Assembly: GCF_003112535.1 (NCBI RefSeq)
Contig: NZ_BEWA01000009.1
Location: forward strand, 62,001 to 126,000
Origin: Streptomyces rishiriensis
GTDB lineage: Bacteria; Actinomycetota; Actinomycetes; Streptomycetales; Streptomycetaceae
Length of the DNA: 64,000 bases
Direction: 5' to 3'
Shown: positions 9,553 to 20,678 of the stretch, piece after piece
How the letters are laid out: each line of letters starts with the position of its first letter
Position numbering within the stretch: position 1 is the first letter of the stretch
Notes under the pieces: generated by a model
Told to the model about the DNA's origin: nothing
The model's database searches: none
What the model saw: only the letters and a program-made list of their open reading frames with translations
Program-made: the position numbers and the translations under genes

Positions 9553-12500
9553 TCAGCGGGTGCGGGAGCGGCAGCAGCCCGAGTGCCGCCATTCCGCCCC
9601 GTGCCAGTAATGCGCGGCGTCCTCGCGCGCGCTGGGCGCGGCGGCCCGGACCTCGTTGCGGGGAGCGCCGCCCGGTGCGCCGCCGCGGGCGGCCGCGGCG
9701 GACGGACGGAACGGTGCGAGCAGCTCCGGCACCTCGTACGGGTGGCCGCCCACCATGACCCGGCGCACCGCCGCCGCCGCACGGATGTCGGTGAGCGGGT
9801 CGCCGGCGACGCCCACCAGGTCGGCCAGGTGTCCCGGGGCCACCCGGCCCAGCCGGTCGCCGAGGCCGAGCGCCCGGGCCGCGTTCCCGGTGGCCGTCTG
9901 GAGCGCCTCGCGCGGGGTGAAGCCGTACTTCACCAGGATCCGCAGGTTCTGGTGGATGCTGATCGCCACGTCGTCCAGGGCCGAGTCCGTGCCGGCGACG
10001 ACCAGCCCCCCGGCCCGGTGCACCCGCAGCAGCATGTCGCAGTCCCCGAGGGTCCAGGCGTGGTTGAGCTGGGCGTCCGCGCTGCCCGACCCCGCGTCGG
10101 CGGCCTTCTGGACCAGCCGGGCGTACTCCCAGTCGGGGTACAGCACCCGGGTCCGCTCGTCCTCGATCAGCGAGCGGTCCTCGACGAACAGCTCGGAGGC
10201 GAACAGCGTCGTCGTGGAGATCCACATGCCGCTCGCCGCCAGCAGGTCCACCGAGTCCTGGAACGTCCGCCCGGCGGCGAAGCTCAGCGTCCTCGAGTAG
10301 CCGAGGCGGTTGCCGCCGCCGGTGTGCTCCATGCCGTCCAGCCCGGTGCGGGCCGCCGGGTAGAGGTAGTGCGAGGTCACCGGGACGCCGGCGGCGTGCG
10401 CGCGCGCCACGACCTCCCGCTCGTACTCCACCGGCAGCCGGATGTACGACTTCAGCAGGTCGTAGCGCAGGGCGAGGGCGCGTTGCAGGTCCCGGTCCAG
10501 CTGGTCGCGGGAGAAGACCGGCCGCATGACGCGATGGCGCCCGCGGGTTCCCTCCAGCCCCTCGCCGGACCCGAAGTAGCGCGGCCCGACCTTGGCCCCG
10601 GCCGCCAGCGCCTCCCGCGTCTCGACCATCTGGTACGCCGGATCGCCGGGGGTGCGGCTGGTGGTGACGCCGTACGCGAGCCAGGCGCGGCCCTGCCGGT
10701 CGCCCCACTGGGGGCCGCGCCAGTGCCAGTGGTTGTGGGTGTCGATCAGTCCGGGCATGACGGTCAGGTCCGATGCGTCGACGACCCGTTCGCCGCGCGC
10801 GCTTCCCCGCCGTACGACCTCCTCGATCCTGCCGCCGCGCAGCACGACGTCCGCCTCGTGCCGCAGGGTGCCGGACGTCCCGTCCCACACCGCGCCCGCG
10901 CGCACGACGGTCCGTCCGGCGGGGGCCGGACGGCGGGACCAGGACAGCCGGGTCGGCAGCGTGCGCGGCGTGCCGCCGTCCAGTCCGACCATGCGCAGTC
11001 GGCCCAGGGAGAGGTAGAGCAGGGCGTCGCAGCGCGTCCCGACGGAGAGCGAGTCGGTGACGTCGTCGGTGAGCCGCACCGGCTCGCCGGTGATCCGCCC
11101 GGCCGTGTCCACCGGGACCTTCCACGCCTGGCTCTCGATGCCGACGACGAGATGCGTGCCGTCGGGCGTCCACAGCGGGCCGTCGCCGCTGCGGGTGGAG
11201 ACCGAGCGTCCGGGCGCCACGCTCTGGTAGCGCAGTTCGTGCGTGGTCAGGTCGACGGTGAGGATCTGGTTCACGCCGTTGACGCTGCGCCGGGAGTAGG
11301 GGGCGGCCGCGGCGAGGGCGAGGATCCTGCCGTTCGGCGACCAGGCGGGCGGTCCGGGCTGGTACAGCGCGGGGACGACCTGGGTGACCGAGCCGTCGGC
11401 CAGGGTCAGCACCCAGGTGGCGCCGCTCTCGTCCTGGTACGCGATCCGGGAGCCGTCCGGTGACCAGCGGGGCGCGAGCTGGGCGTTCGGCAGATCGGTG
11501 AGCCGCTCGGAGGCGCCCTTCGCGACGTCGTAGCGCCACAGATTCGCGGTGCCGGCCCGGTCGCTGACGTAGACGAGGGACCGGCCGTCGGGCGCCCAGT
11601 CGGGGGAGGAGTTGAAGTAGCCGTCCGCGACGATCTTGACGGGCCGCTCGGCGCCGGTGCGCAGCCACAGCGCGTTCAGCGCCCGGAAGGCGATCTTCCG
11701 GCCGTCGGGGGAGAGCGCGGGGTCGGCGATGCCCAGGACGTCCTGGGGGCCGTCCCCGGTGAGGTCGGGCCCCTTCCGCTTCGCGTGGTCCACCCGCCGC
11801 ACCTCGACCGAGGCGGTGAACGGGACGGTGCTGCGGCCGCCGCCGTCGAGCCTGCGCCGGCATATCCGGCCGTCGGCCGTGTACAGCAGTTCGCCGGCCG
11901 ACAACCAGACCGGCGCGAGCGGGAAGACGTCCTCGTCCTCGCTCAGGACCCGGTCGTCCACCATGAGTTCGGCGCGCGCGCCGGTGACCCGGACGTACGC
12001 CAGCCGCCGGCCGTCCGGGTCGAACGACGGTGCGTACAGGGCGGCGTCCGCCGGGCCGGTGAGCAGCGTCCGCGTCTCTCCCGTCCCGATGTCGACGGCC
12101 TCGATCGAGCCGTACTCCGCGACGTACGCCACCTGTCGCCCGTCGGCGGACCAGGTCGGCATGGCGACGTTGCGGTCCTGCCGGGTGAGCGACCGCCGGG
12201 CGCCCGTCGTGGTGTCGACGACCTCGATCCGGCCGGCGTTGTCCCGGTCCGAGGCGAACGCGACCGAGCGGCCGTCGGGGGAGAACTTGGGCTCCTGGTC
12301 GTACCCGTCGCCGGTGGTCAGCCGACGCGCCCCGGACCCGTCGACGCCGATGCGCCACAGGTCGTACGTCCCCTCACGGAACGACTGGAACACCAGGCTC
12401 TGCCCGTCCGGCGCCCAGTGCGGCTGCGTCGCGTCCAGCAGGTCGTCGGTGAGCCGGCGTGCCGTACCGCCCGCGGCCGGTAACAGCCAGATCGCGTTGA

Positions 12501-12801
12501 GCGCGTCGATGGCGAGCGTCGTGCCGTCCGGCGAGAGCGCGGCGCACAGATTGGCGCTCTCGTGGGTGTCGACCCGGACGAGACCGTCGTCGGCGGGGTC
12601 CGCGGCGACGCCTTCACCGGCGTACGCGACGCCGCCCGCACCGAGCGGCCCCAGCTCGCCCCCGAGCCAGAGCGTTCCCAGCCCGACGGCTCCCGAACGA
12701 TGCAGCAGAGAACGGCGCGACATAAAGCCCGGACCTCCCGGACCACCTTGCGGGCCTTCCTCGGGAAACTCCCCGGATGCTCCGGATCCCTGTTCCGTCA
12801 C
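9553..12801 (-). CDS. Tat-exported TolB-like beta-propeller fused to amidohydrolase
   Basis: I start this 1082-residue protein at GTG 12801 because GGGAGGA sits just upstream; ATG 12723 is the alternative. An SRRSLL twin-arginine signal follows about residue 27. Repeated PD40/TolB-type strands (SPDGR, WSPDG, APDGRS) fill roughly residues 60-640, and an amidohydrolase domain follows with HNH in GLIDTHNHWH near residue 687, a lysine in LLKSYI, His in SHYL and Asp in AGTDSA, all expected metal ligands. Similar proteins are secreted or periplasmic hydrolases of unknown substrate. Codon 107 (12481-12483) is TTA, so translation probably needs the bldA tRNA. The last 50 residues are Ala/Arg-rich and end in a His/Cys-containing tail. 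Confidence 0.88.
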   Translation of the reverse strand: MTEQGSGASGEFPEEGPQGGPGGPGFMSRRSLLHRSGAVGLGTLWLGGELGPLGAGGVAYAGEGVAADPADDGLVRVDTHESANLCAALSPDGTTLAIDALNAIWLLPAAGGTARRLTDDLLDATQPHWAPDGQSLVFQSFREGTYDLWRIGVDGSGARRLTTGDGYDQEPKFSPDGRSVAFASDRDNAGRIEVVDTTTGARRSLTRQDRNVAMPTWSADGRQVAYVAEYGSIEAVDIGTGETRTLLTGPADAALYAPSFDPDGRRLAYVRVTGARAELMVDDRVLSEDEDVFPLAPVWLSAGELLYTADGRICRRRLDGGGRSTVPFTASVEVRRVDHAKRKGPDLTGDGPQDVLGIADPALSPDGRKIAFRALNALWLRTGAERPVKIVADGYFNSSPDWAPDGRSLVYVSDRAGTANLWRYDVAKGASERLTDLPNAQLAPRWSPDGSRIAYQDESGATWVLTLADGSVTQVVPALYQPGPPAWSPNGRILALAAAAPYSRRSVNGVNQILTVDLTTHELRYQSVAPGRSVSTRSGDGPLWTPDGTHLVVGIESQAWKVPVDTAGRITGEPVRLTDDVTDSLSVGTRCDALLYLSLGRLRMVGLDGGTPRTLPTRLSWSRRPAPAGRTVVRAGAVWDGTSGTLRHEADVVLRGGRIEEVVRRGSARGERVVDASDLTVMPGLIDTHNHWHWRGPQWGDRQGRAWLAYGVTTSRTPGDPAYQMVETREALAAGAKVGPRYFGSGEGLEGTRGRHRVMRPVFSRDQLDRDLQRALALRYDLLKSYIRLPVEYEREVVARAHAAGVPVTSHYLYPAARTGLDGMEHTGGGNRLGYSRTLSFAAGRTFQDSVDLLAASGMWISTTTLFASELFVEDRSLIEDERTRVLYPDWEYARLVQKAADAGSGSADAQLNHAWTLGDCDMLLRVHRAGGLVVAGTDSALDDVAISIHQNLRILVKYGFTPREALQTATGNAARALGLGDRLGRVAPGHLADLVGVAGDPLTDIRAAAAVRRVMVGGHPYEVPELLAPFRPSAAAARGGAPGGAPRNEVRAAAPSAREDAAHYWHGAEWRHSGCCRSRTR

Positions 12802-13223
12802 AGTAATCCTCCCTCGTGCGGAGGCAGACAACGCACCGTCAATCCCCCATTGAGCCGGCCCGGTCGTTCGGGCGTGCGTTCGTACGGCGCGTCGAATATA
12901 GGGCATCGCCGAATGCGAGGGAGGGGTCCGGAGAGAATCACCGGATATTCAGAAGCAGAAAACCGGGCTTTCGCCCGGGGGATCGGCTGTTTTTCCCGAC
13001 GTCCACGGGAACGTCGCCCGAGGCCCCGGCGTTCGTCGCTGTGGGGGCGGGGCGCTCTGCGACGCCGTGATGCGCTCGGCGACGACCCCGAGCAGCACTT
13101 CTCGGGGACTCTTCGGGAACCTTCGCGGCTGCCTCACGGGCACCCGGGGACTTTCCGCCGCGTGAGCAGGGAAGGCCCCGACCGTGCTGGAAGTGACGAA
13201 CGCACTGGTCAGGGCCCGATTCC
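12802..13223. other. Intergenic region upstream of the amidohydrolase, no gene seen
   Basis: This 422-base gap separates the amidohydrolase start from the sdaA stop. It holds the GGGAGGA ribosome-binding site for GTG 12801, a TATATT on the minus strand near 12896-12901 that could be its -10 box, a small hairpin CCGGGC-TTTC-GCCCGG at 12963-12978 with TTTTT 12 bases later, and a 6-bp inverted repeat at 12997-13016. No convincing coding frame is present on either strand. Confidence 0.5.
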
Positions 13224-14591
<1,368 letters not shown>

Positions 14592-14613
14592 GGGTACTCC
14601 TCAGGACTGGGGT

Positions 14614-14684
14614 GGTGGGGCGCCCGCACCCGGAACGGGATGCCGGAGGCCGGACGCCGGTTCGCGCAGGACGGGCGCCCCACC
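14614..14684 (-). promoter_or_regulatory. Stem-loop in the glyA-sdaA spacer
   Basis: Bases 14614-14626 and 14672-14684 form a 13-bp perfect inverted repeat around a 45-base GC-rich loop. On the transcribed strand it follows the glyA stop and precedes the sdaA ribosome-binding site. It could attenuate read-through into sdaA or protect the upstream message from decay. The function is inferred from position and symmetry only. Confidence 0.6.
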
Positions 14685-14704
14685 GGGGACTTGCTCGTGC
14701 GGGG

Positions 14705-14772
14705 CCTGATCAGGACTGGTTTCAGAACCCGATCAGGACTGGTTCAGGACCGGTTCAGGACTGGTTCAGGCC
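14705..14772. repeat. Tandem repeats spanning the glyA stop codon
   Basis: Three imperfect copies of a unit close to TCAGGACTGGTTCAG lie end to end over the last codons of glyA and the sequence after them. On the glyA strand each full copy reads AACCAGTCCTGA, so the final Asn-Gln-Ser-stop has been copied downstream of the true stop. Slippage during replication is the likely origin. Confidence 0.75.
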
Positions 14773-16038
14773 GGGGTAGAGCGGGTGCTTGCCGGCCAGG
14801 GCGGTGACCCGGGCCTTCAGCTCCGCACGGTCGGCCTCCGCGAACGGCGACGGCGCCGTCAGCGTCCGCGCGATCACGTCCGCGACCTCCGCGAAGTCCT
14901 CGGCGGTGAAGCCGCGGGTCGCGAGGGCCGGCGTGCCGATCCGCAGTCCCGAGGTGACCATCGGAGGCCGGGGGTCGTTCGGGACCGCGTTGCGGTTGAC
15001 CGTGATGCCGACCTCGTGGAGACGGTCCTCGGCCTGCTGCCCGTCGAGCTCCGACTCGCGCAGGTCGACCAGGATCAGATGGACGTCCGTGCCGCCGGAC
15101 AGGACGTTCACGCCCGCCTTGCGCGTGTCGTCGGCCGTCAGACGCTCGGCCAGGATCCGCGCACCGTCCACTGTACGGCGCTGGCGCTCCTTGAAGTCCT
15201 CCGAGGCGGCGACCTTGAAGGACACCGCCTTGGCGGCGATCACGTGCTCCAGCGGGCCGCCCTGGAAGCCCGGGAAGACGGACGAGTTCAGCTTCTTCGC
15301 GAACTCCTTCTTCGCGAGGATGACACCGCCCCGCGGGCCGCCCAGTGTCTTGTGGGTGGTGGAGGTGACGACGTCGGCGTACTCGACCGGGTTCGGGTGC
15401 AGTCCCGCCGCGACCAGGCCCGCGAAGTGGGCCATGTCCACCCACAGGTACGCCTCGACCTCGTCGGCGATCCGGCGGAACTCCGCGAAGTCCAGCTGCC
15501 TCGGGTACGCCGACCAGCCCGCGATGATCACCTTCGGGCGGTGCTCCTTGGCGAGCTTCTCGACCTCGGCCATGTCGACCAGGCCGGTGGCGGGGTCCAC
15601 GTGGTAGGCGACCACGTCGAACTGCTTGCCGGAGAAGTTCAGCCGCATCCCGTGGGTCAGGTGGCCGCCGTGCGCCAGGTCGAGACCGAGGATGGTGTCG
15701 CCGGGCTGCGCCATCGCGAACAGGGCGGCCTGGTTGGCGGAGGCGCCGGAGTGCGGCTGCACGTTGGCGTACTCGGCGCCGAACAGTTCCTTGATCCGGT
15801 CGATCGCGATCTGCTCGGCGACGTCGACGTGCTCGCAGCCGCCGTAGTAGCGGCGGCCCGGGTAGCCCTCGGCGTACTTGTTGGTCAGGACCGAGCCCTG
15901 CGCCTCCATGACGGCGAGCGGAGCGAAGTTCTCCGAGGCGATCATCTCGAGCGTGGACTGCTGGCGGTTCAGCTCGGCGTCGACCGCGGCGGCGATCTCC
16001 GGGTCGAGCTCGTGCAGGGGCGTGTTCAGGACGGACAT
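14755..16038 (-). CDS. glyA: Serine hydroxymethyltransferase
   Basis: A 427-residue PLP enzyme that interconverts serine and glycine with tetrahydrofolate. It starts at ATG 16038 (MSVLNTPLHELDPEIAAAV). Visible signatures are the folate-site segment IASENFAP, HSGASANQAA and the PLP lysine Lys230 in TTHKTLGGPRGG. It lies 14 bases after gcvH in the same operon, so it works next to the glycine cleavage system and supplies serine to SdaA. The coding end carries tandem repeats that run past the stop. Confidence 0.98.
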   Translation of the reverse strand: MSVLNTPLHELDPEIAAAVDAELNRQQSTLEMIASENFAPLAVMEAQGSVLTNKYAEGYPGRRYYGGCEHVDVAEQIAIDRIKELFGAEYANVQPHSGASANQAALFAMAQPGDTILGLDLAHGGHLTHGMRLNFSGKQFDVVAYHVDPATGLVDMAEVEKLAKEHRPKVIIAGWSAYPRQLDFAEFRRIADEVEAYLWVDMAHFAGLVAAGLHPNPVEYADVVTSTTHKTLGGPRGGVILAKKEFAKKLNSSVFPGFQGGPLEHVIAAKAVSFKVAASEDFKERQRRTVDGARILAERLTADDTRKAGVNVLSGGTDVHLILVDLRESELDGQQAEDRLHEVGITVNRNAVPNDPRPPMVTSGLRIGTPALATRGFTAEDFAEVADVIARTLTAPSPFAEADRAELKARVTALAGKHPLYPGLNQS

Positions 16039-16052
16039 GCGTCTACGACTCC

Positions 16053-16430
16053 TCAGCCGGCGGTGTAGGCGGTGTACTCGTCTGCGGTGAGCAGGTCGCC
16101 CGGCTCGTCCGTGACGCGTACCTTGAACAGCCACCCGCCCTCGAAGGGGGCGGAGTTCACCAGTGCCGGGTCGTCGACGACGTCCTGGTTGACCTCGGTG
16201 ATCTCGCCGGTGACCGGGGCGTACAGCTCGCTGACCGACTTCGTGGACTCCAGTTCGCCGCAGGACTCGCCCGCGGTCACCGCGTCGCCGACCTCGGGGA
16301 GCTGGACGAAGACCACGTCACCGAGCGCGTTGGCCGCGTGCTCCGTGATGCCGACCGTCGAGACGCCGTCCTCGACGACCGACAGCCACTCGTGCTCCTT
16401 GCTGTAGCGCAGCTGCTGGGGGTTGCTCAT
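16053..16430 (-). CDS. gcvH: Glycine cleavage system H protein
   Basis: A 125-residue lipoyl carrier protein. The lipoylated lysine is Lys64 in ELESTKSVSEL, and KEHEWL near the N-terminus is the family signature. It shuttles the aminomethyl group between the P, T and L proteins. The start ATG 16430 has AGGAG about 10 bases upstream. It lies between gcvT and glyA; no gcvP is present in the window, so the P protein must be encoded elsewhere. Confidence 0.98.
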   Translation of the reverse strand: MSNPQQLRYSKEHEWLSVVEDGVSTVGITEHAANALGDVVFVQLPEVGDAVTAGESCGELESTKSVSELYAPVTGEITEVNQDVVDDPALVNSAPFEGGWLFKVRVTDEPGDLLTADEYTAYTAG

Positions 16431-16553
16431 GGCCTGAATTCTCCTGTACGCGGGGGAGTGCTGATGAAGGGGGACGGCTGAAGGCGTACGTGAGCAGCGA
16501 GAATGTGCGCAGTCTCACGCATCGCGGTCTCGCGCGTCGCGGTCTCACGCAGG

Positions 16554-16571
16554 GGGCGCGGGGACGCGCCC
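16554..16571 (-). promoter_or_regulatory. Short GC hairpin after gcvT
   Basis: GGGCGCG-GGGA-CGCGCCC forms a 7-bp stem with a tetraloop immediately after the gcvT stop in the 146-base gcvT-gcvH spacer. It may be a processing site or a weak intra-operon terminator. The same spacer holds short direct repeats of CGCGGTCTC at about 16523-16546. Confidence 0.4.
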
Positions 16572-16576
16572 AGTGT

Positions 16577-17704
<1,128 letters not shown>

Positions 17705-17778
17705 CGGTCGGTCGTCTCCCAGGGCAATGGGGTCCCCCGCGCGAGCGGATCCGGGCGTGGGGGATGGCGAGGTCGTTC

Positions 17779-17980
17779 CTCCCCATCTGTCATCGGAACC
17801 TGAGAGGTTCGCCATGATCGCGAAGATCGTGACTTGCACCGTGGGTGGAGCCGCCCGTGGGCGACCCGCTTTTCAGATGTGCCTCGCCCGCGCGGTAACG
17901 GGGCCTGAGAGATTCAAGGGAGGGACTTGCTCCTTCGGCGCCCCAGCGAAGCTGCTGCTGAGGACTCTCCCGCGCGGATT
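17779..17980 (-). promoter_or_regulatory. Tandem glycine riboswitch
   Basis: On the minus strand the gcvT leader contains two consecutive glycine aptamers. Aptamer 1 (about 17885-17980) has GGGAGAGTCC at its start and GAATCTCTCAGGCCCC near its end. Aptamer 2 (about 17779-17884) closes with CATCTG pairing to CAGATG and contains GCGAACCTCTCAGGTTCC and GATGACAG. These are the conserved core blocks of the class, which usually switches glycine cleavage genes on when glycine is abundant. A GATGG...CCATC hairpin just downstream (about 17765-17790) overlaps the end of aptamer 2 and may be part of the expression platform. Confidence 0.93.
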
Positions 17981-18159
17981 CAAACGGCCGGTATGCAGTT
18001 GGCGCGGCCATCATCGCACGGCTCGCCCCGATCGCGGCAGGCCGTATCTGTAACCGGCCTGTGTCGGTACGCGTACGAAAACGCGAGGCGCCGGGCATTA
18101 CCTTCTCTTTACGCTTGACGGGGATGAGGACCACCTGGCCCCAGGGGAGGACGATCACG

Positions 18160-18870
18160 GTGAACAGGACGACGAGCACGGCGAGGACCACGGCGTTCGC
18201 GACCGGCGCGGGGATCGCGCTGCCCGCCCAGCCCGGCCGCCGGGCCCGGGAGGCGTGCGGCCCGCAGCCCGCGCCCGTCGTCCGCGATCTGCGTGAACGA
18301 GCCGGCCGCAGCCCGCACGGCCTGCTGTTCGGGCCCCGTGACCTGGTCGTGGTGACGGGCCTGCCCGGCAGCGGAAAGTCCACGCTGATGCAGCGGACCG
18401 TGAACGGCGTCCGCGTCGACTCCCAGGACACCCGCGACCGCTGGGACGCCCGCATGCCCCGCTTCCTCCCCTACGCCCTCTACCGGCCCCTCGTGCGGCT
18501 CTCCCACTACGCCGGACTGCGCCGCGCCCTGCGCGGCGGCGAGGGCGTCGTCGTGCACGACTGCGGCACGCAGGCCTGGGTCCGCGACTGGCTGGCCCGC
18601 GCGGCCCGCCGCCGGGGCGGCACGCTCCATCTGATCCTCCTCGACGTCGGCGCGGAGACGGCGAGGGAGGGCCAGCGCGAGCGCGGCCGGGGCGTCTCGC
18701 GCTACGCCTTCCTGCGGCACCGCCGTGCGGCGGCGCGGCTGCTGCGCTCGGTGGAGAAGGGGCGACTGCCCGCGGGATGCGGTGCGGCGGTCCTCCTCGA
18801 CCGGTCCGCGGCCGACGTCCTGCGGCGAATCGGCTTCACGGGCCGAACCGACCCCCTCGGCACCCGTTAG
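18160..18870 (+). CDS. P-loop ATP-binding protein (zeta-toxin/kinase-like AAA family)
   Basis: GTG 18160 is chosen over ATG 18124 because GGGGAGG lies 9 bases before it; this gives 236 residues. A Walker A motif GLPGSGKST is at about 67-75 after a strand LVVVTG, and VDSQDTRDRW, VVHDCGT and an Arg-rich region REGQRERGRGVSRYAF suggest a small nucleotide kinase fold with a lid. The substrate is unknown. It is divergent from gcvT and followed 48 bases later by an SseB-like gene on the same strand. Confidence 0.8.
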   Translation: MNRTTSTARTTAFATGAGIALPAQPGRRAREACGPQPAPVVRDLRERAGRSPHGLLFGPRDLVVVTGLPGSGKSTLMQRTVNGVRVDSQDTRDRWDARMPRFLPYALYRPLVRLSHYAGLRRALRGGEGVVVHDCGTQAWVRDWLARAARRRGGTLHLILLDVGAETAREGQRERGRGVSRYAFLRHRRAAARLLRSVEKGRLPAGCGAAVLLDRSAADVLRRIGFTGRTDPLGTR

Positions 18871-18917
18871 CCTTTCAGTCACACTGGCGTGAGCGGTTCT
18901 CAGCAGGCGGTAGGCAG

Positions 18918-19712
18918 ATGGACTTCCCCCCGGCGGACTTCCCGGCGAATTTCCCGGCGCAGGCGCACCCCCATTCGCACGGCGGATGGCCCGGCAACGA
19001 GCTGGAGGAGGTGCTCTCCGTCTCCCTCGGCATGCCGGAAGCCGGCGGCCGGATCGTGGAGGTGCTCGGCCGCAGCTTCGTCTGGGTGCCGCTGCCCAGC
19101 GGCGGCGGCCCGCACAGCGGCCCCCTCGACCTGCCCACCCTGGAGCTCGACGGCCAGGTGTACGTGCCGGTCTTCAGCTCCGAGGAGCAGTTCCGCCAGG
19201 TCGCCGGCGCGCACATGTCGTACACGATCGCGCCGGCCGTGGAGTTCGCCCGCGGGCTGCCCCCGCAGGTCGGCATCCTGGTCAACCCCGACGGCGTGGT
19301 CGGCGTCCCGCTGCCTCCGCCGGCCGTGGCCGAGCTGTGCCGGGCGGGCCGCACCGCGTTGGACGGTCCGGCGAGCGGCGGCCGGGTCCGCCTCTACGAG
19401 CCCGACTGGCAGGACGACCCCGTCGACTTCCTGGCCGCGGCCTCCGCGGAGTTCGAGGCGGTCGGCGTGGTCCGCACGGCCCGCCGGTGCCTGGCCGCGA
19501 TCGAGACCGCGGACCCGGTGATGTTCGTCGGCGTGGAACTCTCCCAGTGGGAGGGAGACCTGCGCGCCCTGCCGCTGGAGGCCCTGGGCAGGGCGCTGGG
19601 CAGGACGTCGTCGCCCTGGCCCGTCAACCTGGTGCTGCTGGACGTCGCCCAGGATCCGGTGGGGGAGTGGATGAGGGAAAGGGTGCGTCCCTTCTACGCG
19701 CGGCTGCACTAG
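18918..19712 (+). CDS. SseB-like protein 1
   Basis: A 264-residue soluble protein with two halves: an N-terminal SseB-type domain (ELDGQVYVPVFSSEEQF, ILVNPDGVVGVPLP) and a C-terminal domain ending in VGEWMRERVRPFYARLH. The fold is named for the enhanced-serine-sensitivity protein of enterobacteria; its function is not defined. ATG 18918 is preceded by GGCGGTAGGCAG. The next gene encodes a protein with the same C-terminal ending pattern (MWMRANARPFYDRE), so the two are probably old duplicates. Confidence 0.78.
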   Translation: MDFPPADFPANFPAQAHPHSHGGWPGNELEEVLSVSLGMPEAGGRIVEVLGRSFVWVPLPSGGGPHSGPLDLPTLELDGQVYVPVFSSEEQFRQVAGAHMSYTIAPAVEFARGLPPQVGILVNPDGVVGVPLPPPAVAELCRAGRTALDGPASGGRVRLYEPDWQDDPVDFLAAASAEFEAVGVVRTARRCLAAIETADPVMFVGVELSQWEGDLRALPLEALGRALGRTSSPWPVNLVLLDVAQDPVGEWMRERVRPFYARLH

Positions 19713-19883
19713 CGGGCCCGCGAGGGGCGGCCCCGGGGGCCCCGGCCGCGTCCGCGGACGGCTCGGCCGCGGGGGCGCCCGGTCACGAACGGACCGCGCC
19801 CGCCAACGTGCCACGCCCCCCGACCCCTTGGGCGCTTAAGCTGGACTCCGACGCGGGGCAACACAGAAGAAGGGGCGGTACAG

Positions 19884-20678
19884 GTGAGCGCCAGCGGCAT
19901 CGCGACCGGTCAGGTCGAGCACATGCTGCGCCAGGTCACGCCCGGGCGCTATGACGCCTACGAGGCGCTCCTGCGCGCGCTCGCGACCCCGTCCTCCGGT
20001 CAGGTCTGGATGCTGCTGTGGCACGGCCAGGCCGGCTCCCCGGACGCGCAGTACGGGAACATGGAGGTCGACGGCCACGGCTACGCGCCGTGCGTGACCT
20101 CCGCCCAGGAGCTGAGCGCCAGCGGCTGGAACAGGTCCTACGAGGTCATCGACGGGCTGGACGCGGCCCGCACGCTCTACCCCGACCACTACGGCCTCTG
20201 GCTGAACCCGCACGCCCCCGGCGGCGGCATGGGCATCCCCTGGCTCGATCTGCGCCGTATCGCCACCGGTCTGGAGCGCCAGCCCGCCGGCCCGCTGCGG
20301 CTGTCCGAGCCCGGCATCGAGATCCCGCAGTTCTACGCTCTGCTCGCGCAGAACGCCCACCGCACCCCGGTGGTCCGCGCGTTGCGCCGGGCCTGGGTGC
20401 AACCGGCGCTGGGCGCGCCCTACCTGGCCCTCGGGCTGGACGTCTACGAGACCTCCCCGCCGGCCGTGGACGCCGTCCGGGCGATGATGCAGCAGTCCAT
20501 CGGCGCGGTGCCGGACGGACTGCCGGTCTCGACGGTCGCCATGACCGACGAGTACGACCCCGTCGTGATGTGGATGCGCGCCAACGCGCGGCCCTTCTAC
20601 GACCGTGAGGCGCACGCCGCCGCCCCCGCCCAGGCTCCCGCGGGCGGCTACGGATATCCGCCCAGCGGACGCTACTGA
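19884..20678 (+). CDS. SseB-like protein 2
   Basis: Also 264 residues, starting at GTG 19884 with AGAAGGGG 8 bases upstream. The N-terminal part (GRYDAYEALLRALATP, WMLLWHGQAG) and the C-terminal part (VMWMRANARPFYDRE) parallel the preceding gene, and the last 25 residues are Ala/Pro/Gly/Tyr-rich and look disordered. Function unknown. It lies 171 bases after SseB-like protein 1 with GC-rich inverted sequence between them. Confidence 0.78.
   Translation: MSASGIATGQVEHMLRQVTPGRYDAYEALLRALATPSSGQVWMLLWHGQAGSPDAQYGNMEVDGHGYAPCVTSAQELSASGWNRSYEVIDGLDAARTLYPDHYGLWLNPHAPGGGMGIPWLDLRRIATGLERQPAGPLRLSEPGIEIPQFYALLAQNAHRTPVVRALRRAWVQPALGAPYLALGLDVYETSPPAVDAVRAMMQQSIGAVPDGLPVSTVAMTDEYDPVVMWMRANARPFYDREAHAAAPAQAPAGGYGYPPSGRY

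Noticed and set aside
18067..18076. Palindrome GTACGCGTAC in the gcvT/P-loop gene spacer
   Set aside because: Ten bases of self-complementarity is expected by chance at this GC content and it is not placed at a recognisable promoter.
19713..19883. GC-rich inverted sequence between the two SseB-like genes as a terminator
   Set aside because: Several alternative short pairings of G and C runs are possible, with no single convincing stem.
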